Source of the DNA: Candidatus Peregrinibacteria bacterium HGW-Peregrinibacteria-1
GTDB taxonomy: Bacteria > Patescibacteriota > Gracilibacteria > UBA1369 > LOWO2-01-FULL-3
Assembly: GCA_002839505.1 (NCBI GenBank)
Contig: PGYE01000001.1
Span: forward strand, 166,459-230,458
Length of the DNA stretch: 64,000 nt
Reading direction: 5' to 3'
Part shown: piece by piece, positions 46,857 through 56,162 of the stretch
Layout: each line of letters begins with the position of its first letter
Numbering within the stretch: position 1 is the stretch's first letter
Translations under genes and position numbers: made by a program
The notes under the pieces: generated by a model
Databases searched by the model: none
Told to the model about the DNA's origin: nothing
Seen by the model: the letters and a program-made list of their open reading frames with translations, nothing else

Positions 46857-47894
46857 CTAGAACTCCTCAATCACCTCACCACTCTCCCCATAAAGTTTCC
46901 AACTCAAGGTCGGCTTAAGTCGACCTTGAAGACCAAATCCGCTCGCCTTTGGATGACCGCCGCCACCCCATTTTGAGGCCACATCCGACAAATTCACATC
47001 ATCTCTTTGCGTACGCAAAGACCCCTTCACCAAGCCATCCGCCCCCTCACTCAAAAGCACACAATATTTACTATTCGGCACCGCATTCAGCAAATCTATC
47101 ACCCCTCCTGTATCATCCCCGGTCCCACCGGTCGCCTGATAATCCGTCTGATTGACCGCCGACACCGTAATCCCCTCGTCGTTCACATATGTTCTCTCCA
47201 GAATCCGCCCCCACAGCCGCAAACGATTGATCGGCGTCGTATGAAAAAGCTCCTTCGCAATCCGCTTCACATCCGCTCCCTTCGCCATCAGCTCCCCCGA
47301 CACCCGATAAACATCCGCGTCCGTATTGCTGTGCATCAAGCTTCCCGTATCAAAATAAATCCCGTGCAACAGACAAGTCGCCATATCAACCGATATCTTC
47401 CAACCACAAAACTTAAAAAACCGATACAGCACCATCGCCGTCGCACAAGCATCCGCATCCACCACATTCACATCACCAAAACCCTCGTTTGAATGATGAT
47501 GATCAATGTTCACAAAAGGCTTTTTCCCCGACAAAATCTCCGGCTTCTCCTCGTGAAATTTCACCAACCCCAGAGCGCCACAATCCACGCTCACAATCAC
47601 ATCAAAATCATCATAATTAAAATCCCTCACAAAAGTATCCGCCTTCTCCAAAAACATACTGTCATCCGGTACCGGATCCACACAAGCCGACACCACATTT
47701 TTCCCGAGTTCCTCAAGCGCCAGCCTCAAAGCCAAATTGCTCCCCACCGCATCACCATCCGGCCGACGATGAGAAATAATGCAAATATTCTGCGCCTCCT
47801 CAAACACAGCTTTGGCTAGCTCAAAATCTTTTTCCAACCCATCTTTTTTTGTTTCAATCTCAATCACAGGGAAAAACTTAACAATAAGAAACAA
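46857..47894 (-). CDS. nrnA: DHH/DHHA1 phosphoesterase, NrnA type
   Basis: A 345-residue enzyme of the nanoRNase/pAp-phosphatase type, which degrades very short RNAs and 3'-phosphoadenosine 5'-phosphate. Motifs are SHRRPDGDAVGSNLAL (DHH motif I), DCGALGL, NIDHHHSN (the DHH box) and the C-terminal DHHA1 signature GGGGHPKASGF. There is no ATG before motif I; a TTG at 47894 or a GTG at 47867 must be the start. It lies 78 bases after korB on the same strand. Confidence 0.92.
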   Translation of the reverse strand: MFLIVKFFPVIEIETKKDGLEKDFELAKAVFEEAQNICIISHRRPDGDAVGSNLALRLALEELGKNVVSACVDPVPDDSMFLEKADTFVRDFNYDDFDVIVSVDCGALGLVKFHEEKPEILSGKKPFVNIDHHHSNEGFGDVNVVDADACATAMVLYRFFKFCGWKISVDMATCLLHGIYFDTGSLMHSNTDADVYRVSGELMAKGADVKRIAKELFHTTPINRLRLWGRILERTYVNDEGITVSAVNQTDYQATGGTGDDTGGVIDLLNAVPNSKYCVLLSEGADGLVKGSLRTQRDDVNLSDVASKWGGGGHPKASGFGLQGRLKPTLSWKLYGESGEVIEEF

Positions 47895-47972
47895 AAGTAC
47901 CCTATTTCACTCCTTCAAAAAAGGGCTACTAATCAAAATCACTTGCTAACCGACAACAATTTAATTGCAATC

Positions 47973-48806
47973 TTACAAACCACTCGCCTCCCAGAAATTC
48001 TGCTTTTTCGGATTCCGGTAAACAATACCCAAATAAATATCCTTTTCCAGATCCTCTACCAGCTTTCTCGCCTGCCAAATATCAGTCTCATCGTAATCCT
48101 TCAGCTCCTCCACATACCGCACCCTCTCCGCATACCAGTCATCAGGAGTCTCCCGATTATAAGTCGGACACGCCTGAAAAACCTCAATAAAAGAAAAACC
48201 TTTATGCTTAATCCCCGCCCTAAAAATATCCGTCATATGATCCACATCCCCGGAATAACTTCTCGCCACAAAAGACGGCTTAAGACTCAGTACAAAATCC
48301 GCCGCATTCAACGCATCAAAAGCCACACCATCCGGCGCCGAATTCATCTTCACACCCTTTTTAGTCAAAGCCGAAGGCTGACCAGTCGTCAAACCGTAAT
48401 TCTCATTATTATGAAAAATAAACACCACCGGATAATCATTTCTCACCGCATGCACCAGATGATTTACCCCCTCACTGAAAGTCGCACCATCACCCGCCGT
48501 CGCAATCACCTTTATATCACGATTTCCAATCGCCGCCCCCGCCGCCAACGGCAACACCCGACCATGCAAACCATGAATCGTATAAGCCTCGATTTTATCA
48601 GAACCATTCCCGCTACATCCCACATCATAACAAATAACCACATCCCTACGCCCTAAATTCTCAAGCGTCAAAGCCCGCTTCATCGCATTCTGAATACTAT
48701 AATTCCCGCAACCCCCACACCAAGTAATCTTCTTGCCCGTCTCCCATTGCTGATAAGACCGCATTTTATCTCTCAACTCCTCTATTTGTGTACTACAACA
48801 AGCCAT
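47973..48806 (-). CDS. korB: 2-oxoacid:acceptor oxidoreductase, beta subunit
   Basis: The thiamine-diphosphate subunit, 277 residues, of an enzyme that oxidises a 2-oxoacid (2-oxoglutarate or pyruvate) to the acyl-CoA and reduces ferredoxin or flavodoxin. It keeps cysteines for a 4Fe-4S cluster (WCGGCGN, DVGCSGNG, QACPTYN) and the TPP-binding GDGATFSEGVNHLVHA and NNENYGLTTGQPSA. It follows korA by 45 bases. The substrate cannot be set from sequence alone. Confidence 0.92.
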   Translation of the reverse strand: MACCSTQIEELRDKMRSYQQWETGKKITWCGGCGNYSIQNAMKRALTLENLGRRDVVICYDVGCSGNGSDKIEAYTIHGLHGRVLPLAAGAAIGNRDIKVIATAGDGATFSEGVNHLVHAVRNDYPVVFIFHNNENYGLTTGQPSALTKKGVKMNSAPDGVAFDALNAADFVLSLKPSFVARSYSGDVDHMTDIFRAGIKHKGFSFIEVFQACPTYNRETPDDWYAERVRYVEELKDYDETDIWQARKLVEDLEKDIYLGIVYRNPKKQNFWEASGL

Positions 48807-48851
48807 ATTTTGAATTAAAATTATAAACCGAACCGCGCCGCAAACTAGCGC

Positions 48852-50609
48852 CTACATTTTATTTTCATTAACATAATCCAGCACCTCCTCCACAAAGAAT
48901 GATCGCCCATTCCACTTCAAAAGCCTACCCCTAAACTCAAATTTCATCTCCCCCTCGACAAAATTAGCAAACTGCCCGGTATAATTCCCCTCAATAACAT
49001 GAACATTCTTATTCTCATCCAAAAATTTCTTCAGCACCGCTTTTTTCAAAGGAAAAACATAACCAAAGTGCAGATAGTTGACCTTCACTCCTATTTCCCG
49101 ACACTCCTCAATCACATCCAGCATCACATTTTTACTACTTCCCCAACCCACGAAAGAAATATCAGCCCCACCTTCACCTCCAAACACCTCCGGCTCCGGC
49201 AACGCCGCCTCAATAATCGCCATCTTCTTCAACCTCTTCTCATACATCCTCCCCGCCAAATCCGCCTCTTCCGTCAAAGAACCATCCTCCCCATGCTCAT
49301 CCCCATTCGCAAAATAATAGGCATCACTACTTCCAGGCGCCCATCTCTTCGAAAGCCCATTTTCCGTAATTTTATACCGATCACTATTACTCAAACCCGC
49401 AAGCTCCTCCCCCTTCACAAGCCCTCTCCTTATCTCCGGATCCTCCCCAAACCCATCAATCGTCCACAAACTCTCCGCAATCTGCTTTTCAGTCAAAAGA
49501 ATAACCGGAATCTGAAACTCCTCCGCCAAGTTCAAAGCATGCTGAACCATCAAATAACAGTCCTCAGCATTACTCACCGCCAAAACCACTCTCGAAAACT
49601 CTCCATGCGCCGAATAAACCGCCAAATTAAAATCTCCCTGCCCCGTCCAAGTCGGCAGGCCAGTCGCCGGCCCCGGCCTCTGAGCGATAATTGCCACCAA
49701 AGGCGTCTCAATCATTCCCGCCAAAGAAACCGTCTCCGTCATCAAATCATAGCCACCCCCCGAAGTCGCCAAAAGAGAACGCATCCCCATAAACATCGCC
49801 CCCAACGCCATATTAGCCACAGTTATCTCATCCTCACACTGCTTCACGATAATCCCCGTCTCCTTCGCTCGCTCTGCCATATAAGTCAAAATAGAACTCG
49901 AAGGACTCATCGGATAGGCAAAATATGCCCCGCACTTTGCCGCCACTGCCCCATGAACCAAAGCATCATTACCATCTAGTATCATCCGCTCACCGGAAAT
50001 TTCATCTGTCATCTCACCAAAATTCACCCCATCCCTCTTCGCAAACGGCACCCCATCAAAACTCCCCTCATATCCCGCCGCCAAACACCTCAGATCAATT
50101 TCCAACAACTTCGGCTTATCAGCAAACTCCTCACGCACCTCATTCTCAATAAACTTATACTCAAAACCCAAAGCCTTCCAAAGCATCCCCAAAATCACCA
50201 TGTTTTGCATCAGAAAATTACCACCTTGCTCCGTCGAAATCCTCCGTGCAGGCAAATGGAATATCTGAATACCACGCTCCTTCGCCTTCTTAATATACTC
50301 CTCAAGCCCTTCAAGCCTCTCATACCCCATCACCCATATTCCATTATCATTAATCTCATCAAAATACGCCACCACACTCGTCTTATCCAAGGTCATCAAC
50401 ACATCAAAACCACTGCACAATCCATGCACCTTCCCCCTCCCCGCATTAATCCTAAAACAAGAATGCCCGCCCTTAATCAGCGAAGGATATTCCCTATCAG
50501 CCACCACATAAAGCCCCTTGTTTCTCAACGCCCTTATCGTAATCTTTCCCGCCGACAAAAGCCCGGCCCCACTCTCTCCCGCAATCTTAATTTTAACTCT
50601 GTTTGGCAT
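48852..50609 (-). CDS. korA: 2-oxoacid:acceptor oxidoreductase, fused gamma-alpha subunit
   Basis: A 585-residue partner of KorB. Residues about 1-180 are the gamma domain (KIKIAGESGAGLLSAGKI, EYPSLIKGGHSCFRIN); from about 200 is the alpha subunit (GNDALVHGAVAAKCGAYFAYPMSPSSSI, TSGGGYDLMTE, QRPGPATGLPT). Fused gamma-alpha forms are typical of KorA types. The ATG at 50609 matches the gamma start; a TTG at 50624 is in frame. The gene begins about 20 bases after the flavodoxin stop, in one operon. Confidence 0.92.
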   Translation of the reverse strand: MPNRVKIKIAGESGAGLLSAGKITIRALRNKGLYVVADREYPSLIKGGHSCFRINAGRGKVHGLCSGFDVLMTLDKTSVVAYFDEINDNGIWVMGYERLEGLEEYIKKAKERGIQIFHLPARRISTEQGGNFLMQNMVILGMLWKALGFEYKFIENEVREEFADKPKLLEIDLRCLAAGYEGSFDGVPFAKRDGVNFGEMTDEISGERMILDGNDALVHGAVAAKCGAYFAYPMSPSSSILTYMAERAKETGIIVKQCEDEITVANMALGAMFMGMRSLLATSGGGYDLMTETVSLAGMIETPLVAIIAQRPGPATGLPTWTGQGDFNLAVYSAHGEFSRVVLAVSNAEDCYLMVQHALNLAEEFQIPVILLTEKQIAESLWTIDGFGEDPEIRRGLVKGEELAGLSNSDRYKITENGLSKRWAPGSSDAYYFANGDEHGEDGSLTEEADLAGRMYEKRLKKMAIIEAALPEPEVFGGEGGADISFVGWGSSKNVMLDVIEECREIGVKVNYLHFGYVFPLKKAVLKKFLDENKNVHVIEGNYTGQFANFVEGEMKFEFRGRLLKWNGRSFFVEEVLDYVNENKM

Positions 50610-50628
50610 AATAATTTCTTTCAATAGA

Positions 50629-51063
50629 TTAAAGCAGCTGATCCACCCAAAGCTCCACCCTATTTATCTGTAAAACAATAGAACCATTAAGCATCAAAGG
50701 TTTTCCCACTAAATTAGCCTTCTTGTCAACAAGATACCTTTCAATAGTCCTCGCAGACTCAAAATGATAATCCGCATCATATTTTCTATCTCCCAAGCCA
50801 ATTATCGCCACATCTTTCCCCTCCAAATCCCAATCCGCACTAGAGCTCAAAAACATCCCAAAATACCGCTCCAGCTCACCATGTCCATAAGTCGGAGACG
50901 CCAAAACCAAGAGATCAAAATCCCCAACATCTTTATAAGTCCGATTCTTAGCCGACAACAAAGTCACCTGATAACCTCTTTTCTCAAACTGACCGGCAGC
51001 AATTTTACAGGCCAATTCCGTGTTTCCTCCACAACTTCCGTAGACAATTTTGACCGACTTCAT
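50629..51063 (-). CDS. Flavodoxin
   Basis: A 144-residue short-chain flavodoxin, an FMN electron carrier. The phosphate loop is VYGSCGGNTELACKI, a variant of the usual SxTGNTE, followed by LVLASPTYGHGEL and AIIGLGDRKYDADYHF, which hold the flavin ring. It is first in the operon with korA and korB, so it is the likely electron acceptor for that enzyme, in place of ferredoxin. Confidence 0.93.
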   Translation of the reverse strand: MKSVKIVYGSCGGNTELACKIAAGQFEKRGYQVTLLSAKNRTYKDVGDFDLLVLASPTYGHGELERYFGMFLSSSADWDLEGKDVAIIGLGDRKYDADYHFESARTIERYLVDKKANLVGKPLMLNGSIVLQINRVELWVDQLL

Positions 51064-51282
51064 AACTTCTTTAGAAATAATTTAAATAAATTTCACATCC
51101 AAGCGCTATCATCCCTCCCGGGTGGGGGCCTCCACCGCCCCTCCTCTTCACCGACATTATAAACACCAAATCCCAAGAAAAGCTAAAAATTTTTTAAAAA
51201 AACACCATCGGCCCCACCACCCACCACCATAAACCTTCGAACAAAAACAACAATTTGGCAAGCCGACTATGGCCCCAAGCCA

Positions 51283-51311
51283 TTCACACTTAGCGCCAAA
51301 TACACTATTAT
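51283..51311 (+). promoter_or_regulatory. Probable promoter of the DsbA/VKOR pair
   Basis: A -35 TTCACA (51283-51288) and a -10 TATTAT (51306-51311) are 17 bases apart, about 25 bases before the dsbA-like ATG. The 272-base gap upstream otherwise holds only a C/G-rich patch (about 51115-51140) of no clear function. Confidence 0.5.
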
Positions 51312-51335
51312 CGACCGGTAAATAACCCAATTAAA

Positions 51336-52028
51336 ATGAATCAAACTACCAAATCCACACTCATCTGGACAATTGCCGGACTCCTTATTGCCGTTGCCAT
51401 CATCGCCGCCGCTATCCTCAGCAACCGCACTCCCTCCGACCCTTCAACACCGCCAAATGATACAGAAGAGACTCTGACACCAGCGGTATCTGACCAAGAC
51501 TGGACCAAGGGAACTGACAGCCCAGTTGTTACCCTCGTTGAATACAGCGACTTACAATGCCCTGCCTGTGCAAATGCCTCGGCCATAGTCGATGAACTAT
51601 TAAAGGAATTCTCCAACCACATGCAGTTTGTATATCGCCACTACCCACTTAGAAGCATTCATCCAAACGCTCAACTTGCTGGCCAAGCCGCCGAAGCTGC
51701 CGGAAAACAAGGGAAATTCTGGGAAATGCACGACCTTCTCTTTGCGAGTCAATCATCGTGGTCGTCTCTCGCTAGCCAAGCCGCCGCAGATGCTTTCGTC
51801 GGCTATGCCACAGAATTAGGCCTAGACACAGCTGTTTTCGAAGAAGATATGAAATCACGAGAAGTTGAACAAATCGTAAACGCTCAATACGACAGTGCCC
51901 AAAAAATGGGCCTCAGCGGCACCCCAACATTCTTCCTAAACGGAGAAATAATGAGAAACCCTGGCACACTCGAGGGCTTCAGAGCTGAAATTCGTAACGC
52001 AATCAACAATGCCCAACAAAACAACTAA
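51336..52028 (+). CDS. DsbA-like thioredoxin-fold disulfide oxidase
   Basis: A 230-residue extracytoplasmic protein with one N-terminal membrane anchor (about 10-30) and a thioredoxin fold of the DsbA/DSBA_2 type. The active site is CPAC (DLQCPACANAS, about residues 75-78), and the cis-Pro loop is GLSGTPTFFLNG. It should put disulfides into exported proteins. Its 3' end overlaps the VKOR gene by 20 bases, so the two are made together. Confidence 0.93.
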   Translation: MNQTTKSTLIWTIAGLLIAVAIIAAAILSNRTPSDPSTPPNDTEETLTPAVSDQDWTKGTDSPVVTLVEYSDLQCPACANASAIVDELLKEFSNHMQFVYRHYPLRSIHPNAQLAGQAAEAAGKQGKFWEMHDLLFASQSSWSSLASQAAADAFVGYATELGLDTAVFEEDMKSREVEQIVNAQYDSAQKMGLSGTPTFFLNGEIMRNPGTLEGFRAEIRNAINNAQQNN

Positions 52029-52470
52029 AGCACTTCCTCTCTGGCTACTCGTCACAGTTATGGCGTTGAGTCTTATTGGACTCGTCGACTCCGGCTATCT
52101 CACCCTCAAACACTTTAGTGGGGTACCTCCCGAATGCAATATCTTTAGCGGATGCGATGTGGTTACCACCAGCGAATACTCCGAGGTATTTGGAGTCCCC
52201 TTAGCACTTTTCGGTGCCGGTTACTACTTGGCAGTCTTTCTTCTCGCCGTCTTCTACCTTGATAGAAAAAAACTAATCGCCCTGAATCTTATTAGGCTGG
52301 CAACAGTTTTTGGCTTTCTAATGTCCATCTGGCTCGTTTACCTCCAGATATTCGTCATCGGCGCAATATGTGAATACTGCATGTTATCGGCAATAAGCTC
52401 CACCCTGCTGTTTACACTATCTCTCATATCACTGAGATATATAAAAATCAGCAATCCGGCAGAAAGGTAA
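52009..52470 (+). CDS. VKOR-family quinone-linked disulfide oxidoreductase
   Basis: A 153-residue membrane protein with about four helices. Conserved cysteines are in CNIFSGCDVV and the redox pair CEYC (near residue 125). In bacteria with VKOR, it re-oxidises the DsbA-like partner with a quinone. Gene overlap with that partner supports the pair. Its stop region overlaps the opposing orphan gene by 23 bases. Confidence 0.93.
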   Translation: MPNKTTKALPLWLLVTVMALSLIGLVDSGYLTLKHFSGVPPECNIFSGCDVVTTSEYSEVFGVPLALFGAGYYLAVFLLAVFYLDRKKLIALNLIRLATVFGFLMSIWLVYLQIFVIGAICEYCMLSAISSTLLFTLSLISLRYIKISNPAER

Positions 52471-53179
52471 GCAGAATGTGGCGGGCCCTGCGAAGGACTG
52501 TTTGCAGGCACCCATAAAGACTGTGCATCTCAAGGTCTTTTTTTTCGTGGATACAATCTCTGACATAATTGTGAAACTCATAAGAAACTTCTTTTGTCCC
52601 ACCAAAGCCACTTGGAGGGGGAGCATTAAGTAAAAGATGGAGCTCTTGCATAAAGAACCCCTTTTCCCCCTGAGAAAAGCCAGCTAACGACTCCGCCACC
52701 GCCCTCCTTACTGCCTCCATCATAATAAAAGCCCTTTCTTCAAGAGAAATTGTCTCCGCAGCAAAATCATTCAGCTCCATTAACAACTTATGCCCGAAAT
52801 CCTCTATAAAATCACTCCTCAGGATAATTTCGTTTTCGACACTATTCTTCACATTATCTAGGTCCCAAACTTCAAAATTGGCAACAGACCAATACCAAGC
52901 TATCTTTGATGAATCCACCCCTCGCGGAATCTCGCCTGGTGGTAGAATCACTCCCTTTTCTGTCAGGCTGTTCCAGTTCGCCACCAAAAAATCAACCGCC
53001 AAAAGATCCGTCGCCAGATCATCTATCTGTGATTTGAAAAGACTCAACTCAGCATTGATTTCATCCGCTATCAAAGCCTTTCCTCTTTCCACCATACCAC
53101 GAACACCTCCCCTCAACTCATCAAGAGTTAAAGGACATAAATCGTCATCTAATACAGGTTCTACCACATACTCAGACAT
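52448..53179 (-). CDS. Hypothetical soluble helical protein
   Basis: A 243-residue protein with no signal or membrane segment and no family I recognise. It appears helical throughout and is acidic in its first half. Several Trp residues lie in IAWYWSVANFEVWD (about residues 95-108). It starts 6 bases after lgt's stop on the same strand, so it may be co-transcribed with lgt. Its C-terminus overlaps the VKOR gene tail-to-tail. Confidence 0.65.
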   Translation of the reverse strand: MSEYVVEPVLDDDLCPLTLDELRGGVRGMVERGKALIADEINAELSLFKSQIDDLATDLLAVDFLVANWNSLTEKGVILPPGEIPRGVDSSKIAWYWSVANFEVWDLDNVKNSVENEIILRSDFIEDFGHKLLMELNDFAAETISLEERAFIMMEAVRRAVAESLAGFSQGEKGFFMQELHLLLNAPPPSGFGGTKEVSYEFHNYVRDCIHEKKDLEMHSLYGCLQTVLRRARHILLTFLPDC

Positions 53180-53185
53180 AACATT

Positions 53186-53959
53186 CTAATTTAACCGTCT
53201 ACCATGTTTTAGAACCATAAGCCCAATCAAGACAGCAGTCAAGCTCAGCACCTGCCCCATAGACAGGGGGAAAGACTCCGGCAAGCCATGAAGATCCTTC
53301 CAAAACTCACTTATGAACCGTCCTCCAAAATACATCACGATAAACAACCCCAGATAAAACCCCTTCTTTACCTCAAAATGCCTTTTTCTGAAAATCAGGT
53401 AAAACACCACAATAATAATCAAATTTATAAATGTCTCATAAAGCATCGCCGGATGCCTCGGAAAATCTTCGCCCAATCTCTTGAAAACCACTCCCCACTC
53501 CCCATTTGTCGGTGTACCCACAATCTCAGAATTAAAATAATTTCCGATTCTCACAAACGCCGCCGTAAAAGGAATACTCAAAGCAATCGCATCAACCCGC
53601 TCAAAAAAGCGCACCTTATACTTACGACACCACAAAAGATACGCAACAAAAAGACCAATCGCTGCCCCATGACTCGCCAGCCCTCCTTCCCAAACCGCAA
53701 AAATCTCCCACGGATTCTCCAGGTAATGCCCCAATCGATAAAAAATGATATGCCCCAAACGCGCCCCAACCAAAAGCCCCACAAACAAGAAAATCACCAA
53801 ACTATCCAACTCCTTCACCTCCCACTTCTGCCTCTTCCATAAATTCATCAAAAGCATATAACTCAAAAACAAACCGGTCGCAAAAAACAGCCCATACCAT
53901 CTCAACGAAATCGGACCAAGCTCAGTCAAAATCGGACTCAAGTCATTAATAATAATCAT
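53186..53959 (-). CDS. lgt: Prolipoprotein diacylglyceryl transferase
   Basis: A 257-residue membrane enzyme with about seven helices that adds diacylglycerol to lipobox cysteines. The Lgt signature is RIGNYFNSEIVG; the conserved GGLASHG appears as EGGLASHGAAIG, and HPAMLYE is also present. It serves the lipoproteins encoded at 1-1028, 37546 and 56876. It lies 20 bases after an MFS gene. Confidence 0.95.
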   Translation of the reverse strand: MIIINDLSPILTELGPISLRWYGLFFATGLFLSYMLLMNLWKRQKWEVKELDSLVIFLFVGLLVGARLGHIIFYRLGHYLENPWEIFAVWEGGLASHGAAIGLFVAYLLWCRKYKVRFFERVDAIALSIPFTAAFVRIGNYFNSEIVGTPTNGEWGVVFKRLGEDFPRHPAMLYETFINLIIIVVFYLIFRKRHFEVKKGFYLGLFIVMYFGGRFISEFWKDLHGLPESFPLSMGQVLSLTAVLIGLMVLKHGRRLN

Positions 53960-53979
53960 AATCTATCAAGGTTAAACTT

Positions 53980-55176
53980 TTATTTAACATTGCGGAAAGT
54001 TAATTTCTGCCTCTGTTCATGGCTCAAAATAGCATAAAGAGGAATCAACACCAACAAAGACAAAGAAGCCGTCAGCAACGCCTTTGCCGGACCAACCACA
54101 TCGGCCCACATCCCTAGCAAAATCGCAAACACCGCAAACAGCATATTCCCAGCCAAACTATTAAGAGAACCCATCGTCGCCCTCTTCGAACTCATAAACT
54201 CTTTATGTAACAAACTCGCGCTCGCCACAGTATTTACCCCATAAGTAAACGAAGTCATCACTATAAAAATCGGAGAATAAACGCTCGGCCAACGATAAGC
54301 CATAAACTCCATCACCCTATCAAACAAAGTCCCGCTCAGCATCAATGTCGTCTCTCGAAATCGCCCTATAATCCGTCCGGCATTGTGATACCCCAGCCAC
54401 GACATAAAATACCCCAAAGCATTAGGTAGTCCCAGCGCCCATGTCGGCAAAATCGTCATATAAAAAGCCGGCAAAAACTGATGCATACTACCACTTATGC
54501 TCCAATTAAGGATCGAAGTAGCACTCAAAGTCCTCAGCCTCCACTTCTTCCTAAACTGCAAAAACGCATCTTTCAAATGTTTGAAAACATTCGCCTGAAT
54601 CTTCCGGCTATGCCGCTTTGGTTCAATAAAAAAGAAACTCAAAACCAAACAAATCAATTGGGGAAGCACCGAGAGCCAAATCACAAACTCCAAAGACCAA
54701 TCCGCCACAAAACCACCAATAAAAGCCGAAATCGAAAGTCCCAGCTCATACATTGAAGAAACCTTCCCAAAGACCCCAGGAAACTCCTTTACCCTCGAAT
54801 CCGTTCGCAAGCTATCATAAAGCAAAGCGTCATTATTCCCACTAAAAAAGGCCTCCGCCAACCCCATAATCACCGCCCCTATCGCCAACATCCAAAAACT
54901 TCCACCCAACGCAAAAAACACCAACGCCAAAGCACTCGCCCCCGCCCCAAGCATAATCGTCTTCTTCCGCCCCAAAATATCCGAAAACGCCCCCGTCGGC
55001 ACCTCAAAAACAGCCATCGAAACCGAAGTAATCGAAAAGATGCTCAACCCCAAAGCAAAAGAACCTGTCACCTGCGAAAAATAAATAATTGCAACCGGCG
55101 CATAAAGACGAAACTCACTGAAGAAATTGAACCACTTCAGCAGCCTGACATTAAACGCACTCACCTGGGCTTTCAT
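53980..55176 (-). CDS. MFS-family transporter
   Basis: A 398-residue permease with about 12 membrane helices. The loop 2-3 motif, FSDILGRKKTIM, is the MFS signature (GxxxDRxGRR type). The substrate is unknown; a drug or sugar exporter is possible. The ATG at 55176 is chosen; an upstream TTG/ATG adds a hydrophobic stub. A perfect 16-bp palindrome lies 18 bases upstream, and the gene follows a TrmB-like regulator, so the regulator may control it. Confidence 0.88.
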   Translation of the reverse strand: MKAQVSAFNVRLLKWFNFFSEFRLYAPVAIIYFSQVTGSFALGLSIFSITSVSMAVFEVPTGAFSDILGRKKTIMLGAGASALALVFFALGGSFWMLAIGAVIMGLAEAFFSGNNDALLYDSLRTDSRVKEFPGVFGKVSSMYELGLSISAFIGGFVADWSLEFVIWLSVLPQLICLVLSFFFIEPKRHSRKIQANVFKHLKDAFLQFRKKWRLRTLSATSILNWSISGSMHQFLPAFYMTILPTWALGLPNALGYFMSWLGYHNAGRIIGRFRETTLMLSGTLFDRVMEFMAYRWPSVYSPIFIVMTSFTYGVNTVASASLLHKEFMSSKRATMGSLNSLAGNMLFAVFAILLGMWADVVGPAKALLTASLSLLVLIPLYAILSHEQRQKLTFRNVK

Positions 55177-55193
55177 AAAGAAGATACAAATTA

Positions 55194-55209
55194 CTATATA
55201 GCTATATAG
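55194..55209. promoter_or_regulatory. 16-bp perfect palindrome upstream of the MFS gene
   Basis: CTATATAGCTATATAG is its own reverse complement and is also a tandem of CTATATAG. It lies in the gap between the TrmB-like regulator and the MFS gene, where an operator or a -10-like element would be expected. Confidence 0.6.
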
Positions 55210-55299
55210 CCTTATTAAAAACAAAAAGCCAACTCAAAATTATATTTTCAACACGAAATCCCAATCATGCAACCACCAAAAACTTCCATACACATGTCT

Positions 55300-56064
55300 T
55301 TATGCACAGCCATCCCACATATATTCAAACAAAGCTCGCATAGTCTCAGACATCAACGCGCCCTCAACCATCACCGCCATGTACTCTTCCCCTTTTGTTG
55401 AAAAATACAAAACATTGTTCCCATAAATATGAATATTCCCCGGCAATTTATACTTTCCCGGAATAAATCTCCTCTCCCTCAACTCCGCCACAGACTTTTT
55501 AGGCATAGTAATCGATGTTGGCGTCTTCCCGACCAAAACTCGTGCCGGAATTTTCTTCTTAACTCGTGTTTTCATGAAAAACTCATCATCGTTTTTACGA
55601 ATAACAGGATCTTGCAAAAAATCATAGGAAGTAAAAATCAAAAGTTCCTTGATCGACTCATCAAACAGACTCAGATTGAAGGCTTCAACCACCTGTTCTT
55701 GCCCCTCAAAAAACCTCACCTTGGGAACAATACCCTGGTCGGATCGCATATCATTAAGGGTTGGCACCAGCTCTGCAACCTTGCCCATCAAATCCTGCTT
55801 TTTGTTGATCTCCTTTTCTAAGTATTTCAACAAATCTGCAGGCGGCCTACAGTCATAATATTGCGTATTGCGCTTGTATATTTTAGAAACAATACCTCGC
55901 AAACAAAGTTTATCCAGGACCCCCCTGGTCGTCGAACGAGGAATTAACAATGCTTTTGAAACCACAGAGGCGGATTTCTCACCACTCTCCAAAAGATGCA
56001 AATAAACCCTACTCTCAAAGTGATCCAGCCCTATTTGCTCAAGAATTATCTGTATGTTTTCCAT
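55300..56064 (-). CDS. TrmB-like transcriptional regulator
   Basis: A 254-residue regulator. The N-terminus is a winged helix-turn-helix of the TrmB type (FESRVYLHLLESGEKSASVVSKALLIPRSTTRGVLDKL, about 15-52), then a coiled-coil linker, then a C-terminal ligand or sensor domain (about 115-254, with VKRFFEGQEQV-like FFEGQEQVVEAF). TrmB proteins commonly sense sugars. It sits upstream of the MFS gene, with a palindrome between, and diverges from an orphan gene. Confidence 0.85.
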   Translation of the reverse strand: MENIQIILEQIGLDHFESRVYLHLLESGEKSASVVSKALLIPRSTTRGVLDKLCLRGIVSKIYKRNTQYYDCRPPADLLKYLEKEINKKQDLMGKVAELVPTLNDMRSDQGIVPKVRFFEGQEQVVEAFNLSLFDESIKELLIFTSYDFLQDPVIRKNDDEFFMKTRVKKKIPARVLVGKTPTSITMPKKSVAELRERRFIPGKYKLPGNIHIYGNNVLYFSTKGEEYMAVMVEGALMSETMRALFEYMWDGCA

Positions 56065-56162
56065 ATATTGCCCTTAATAATCTGGCGGAAATGACCGCCA
56101 CCTTGAACAGCATACAAAGTTCCGATAGGAATGTCATTAGTAAAAATTTAAACCATACAAAC

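Noticed and set aside
51115..51140. A C/G-rich patch as a terminator or RNA gene
   Set aside because: Only about 5 bp of stem pairs and there is no T-tract.
55950..56162. An upstream extension of the orphan gene at 56163
   Set aside because: It overlaps the first codons of the TrmB-like gene antisense and shows no extra homology or promoter.
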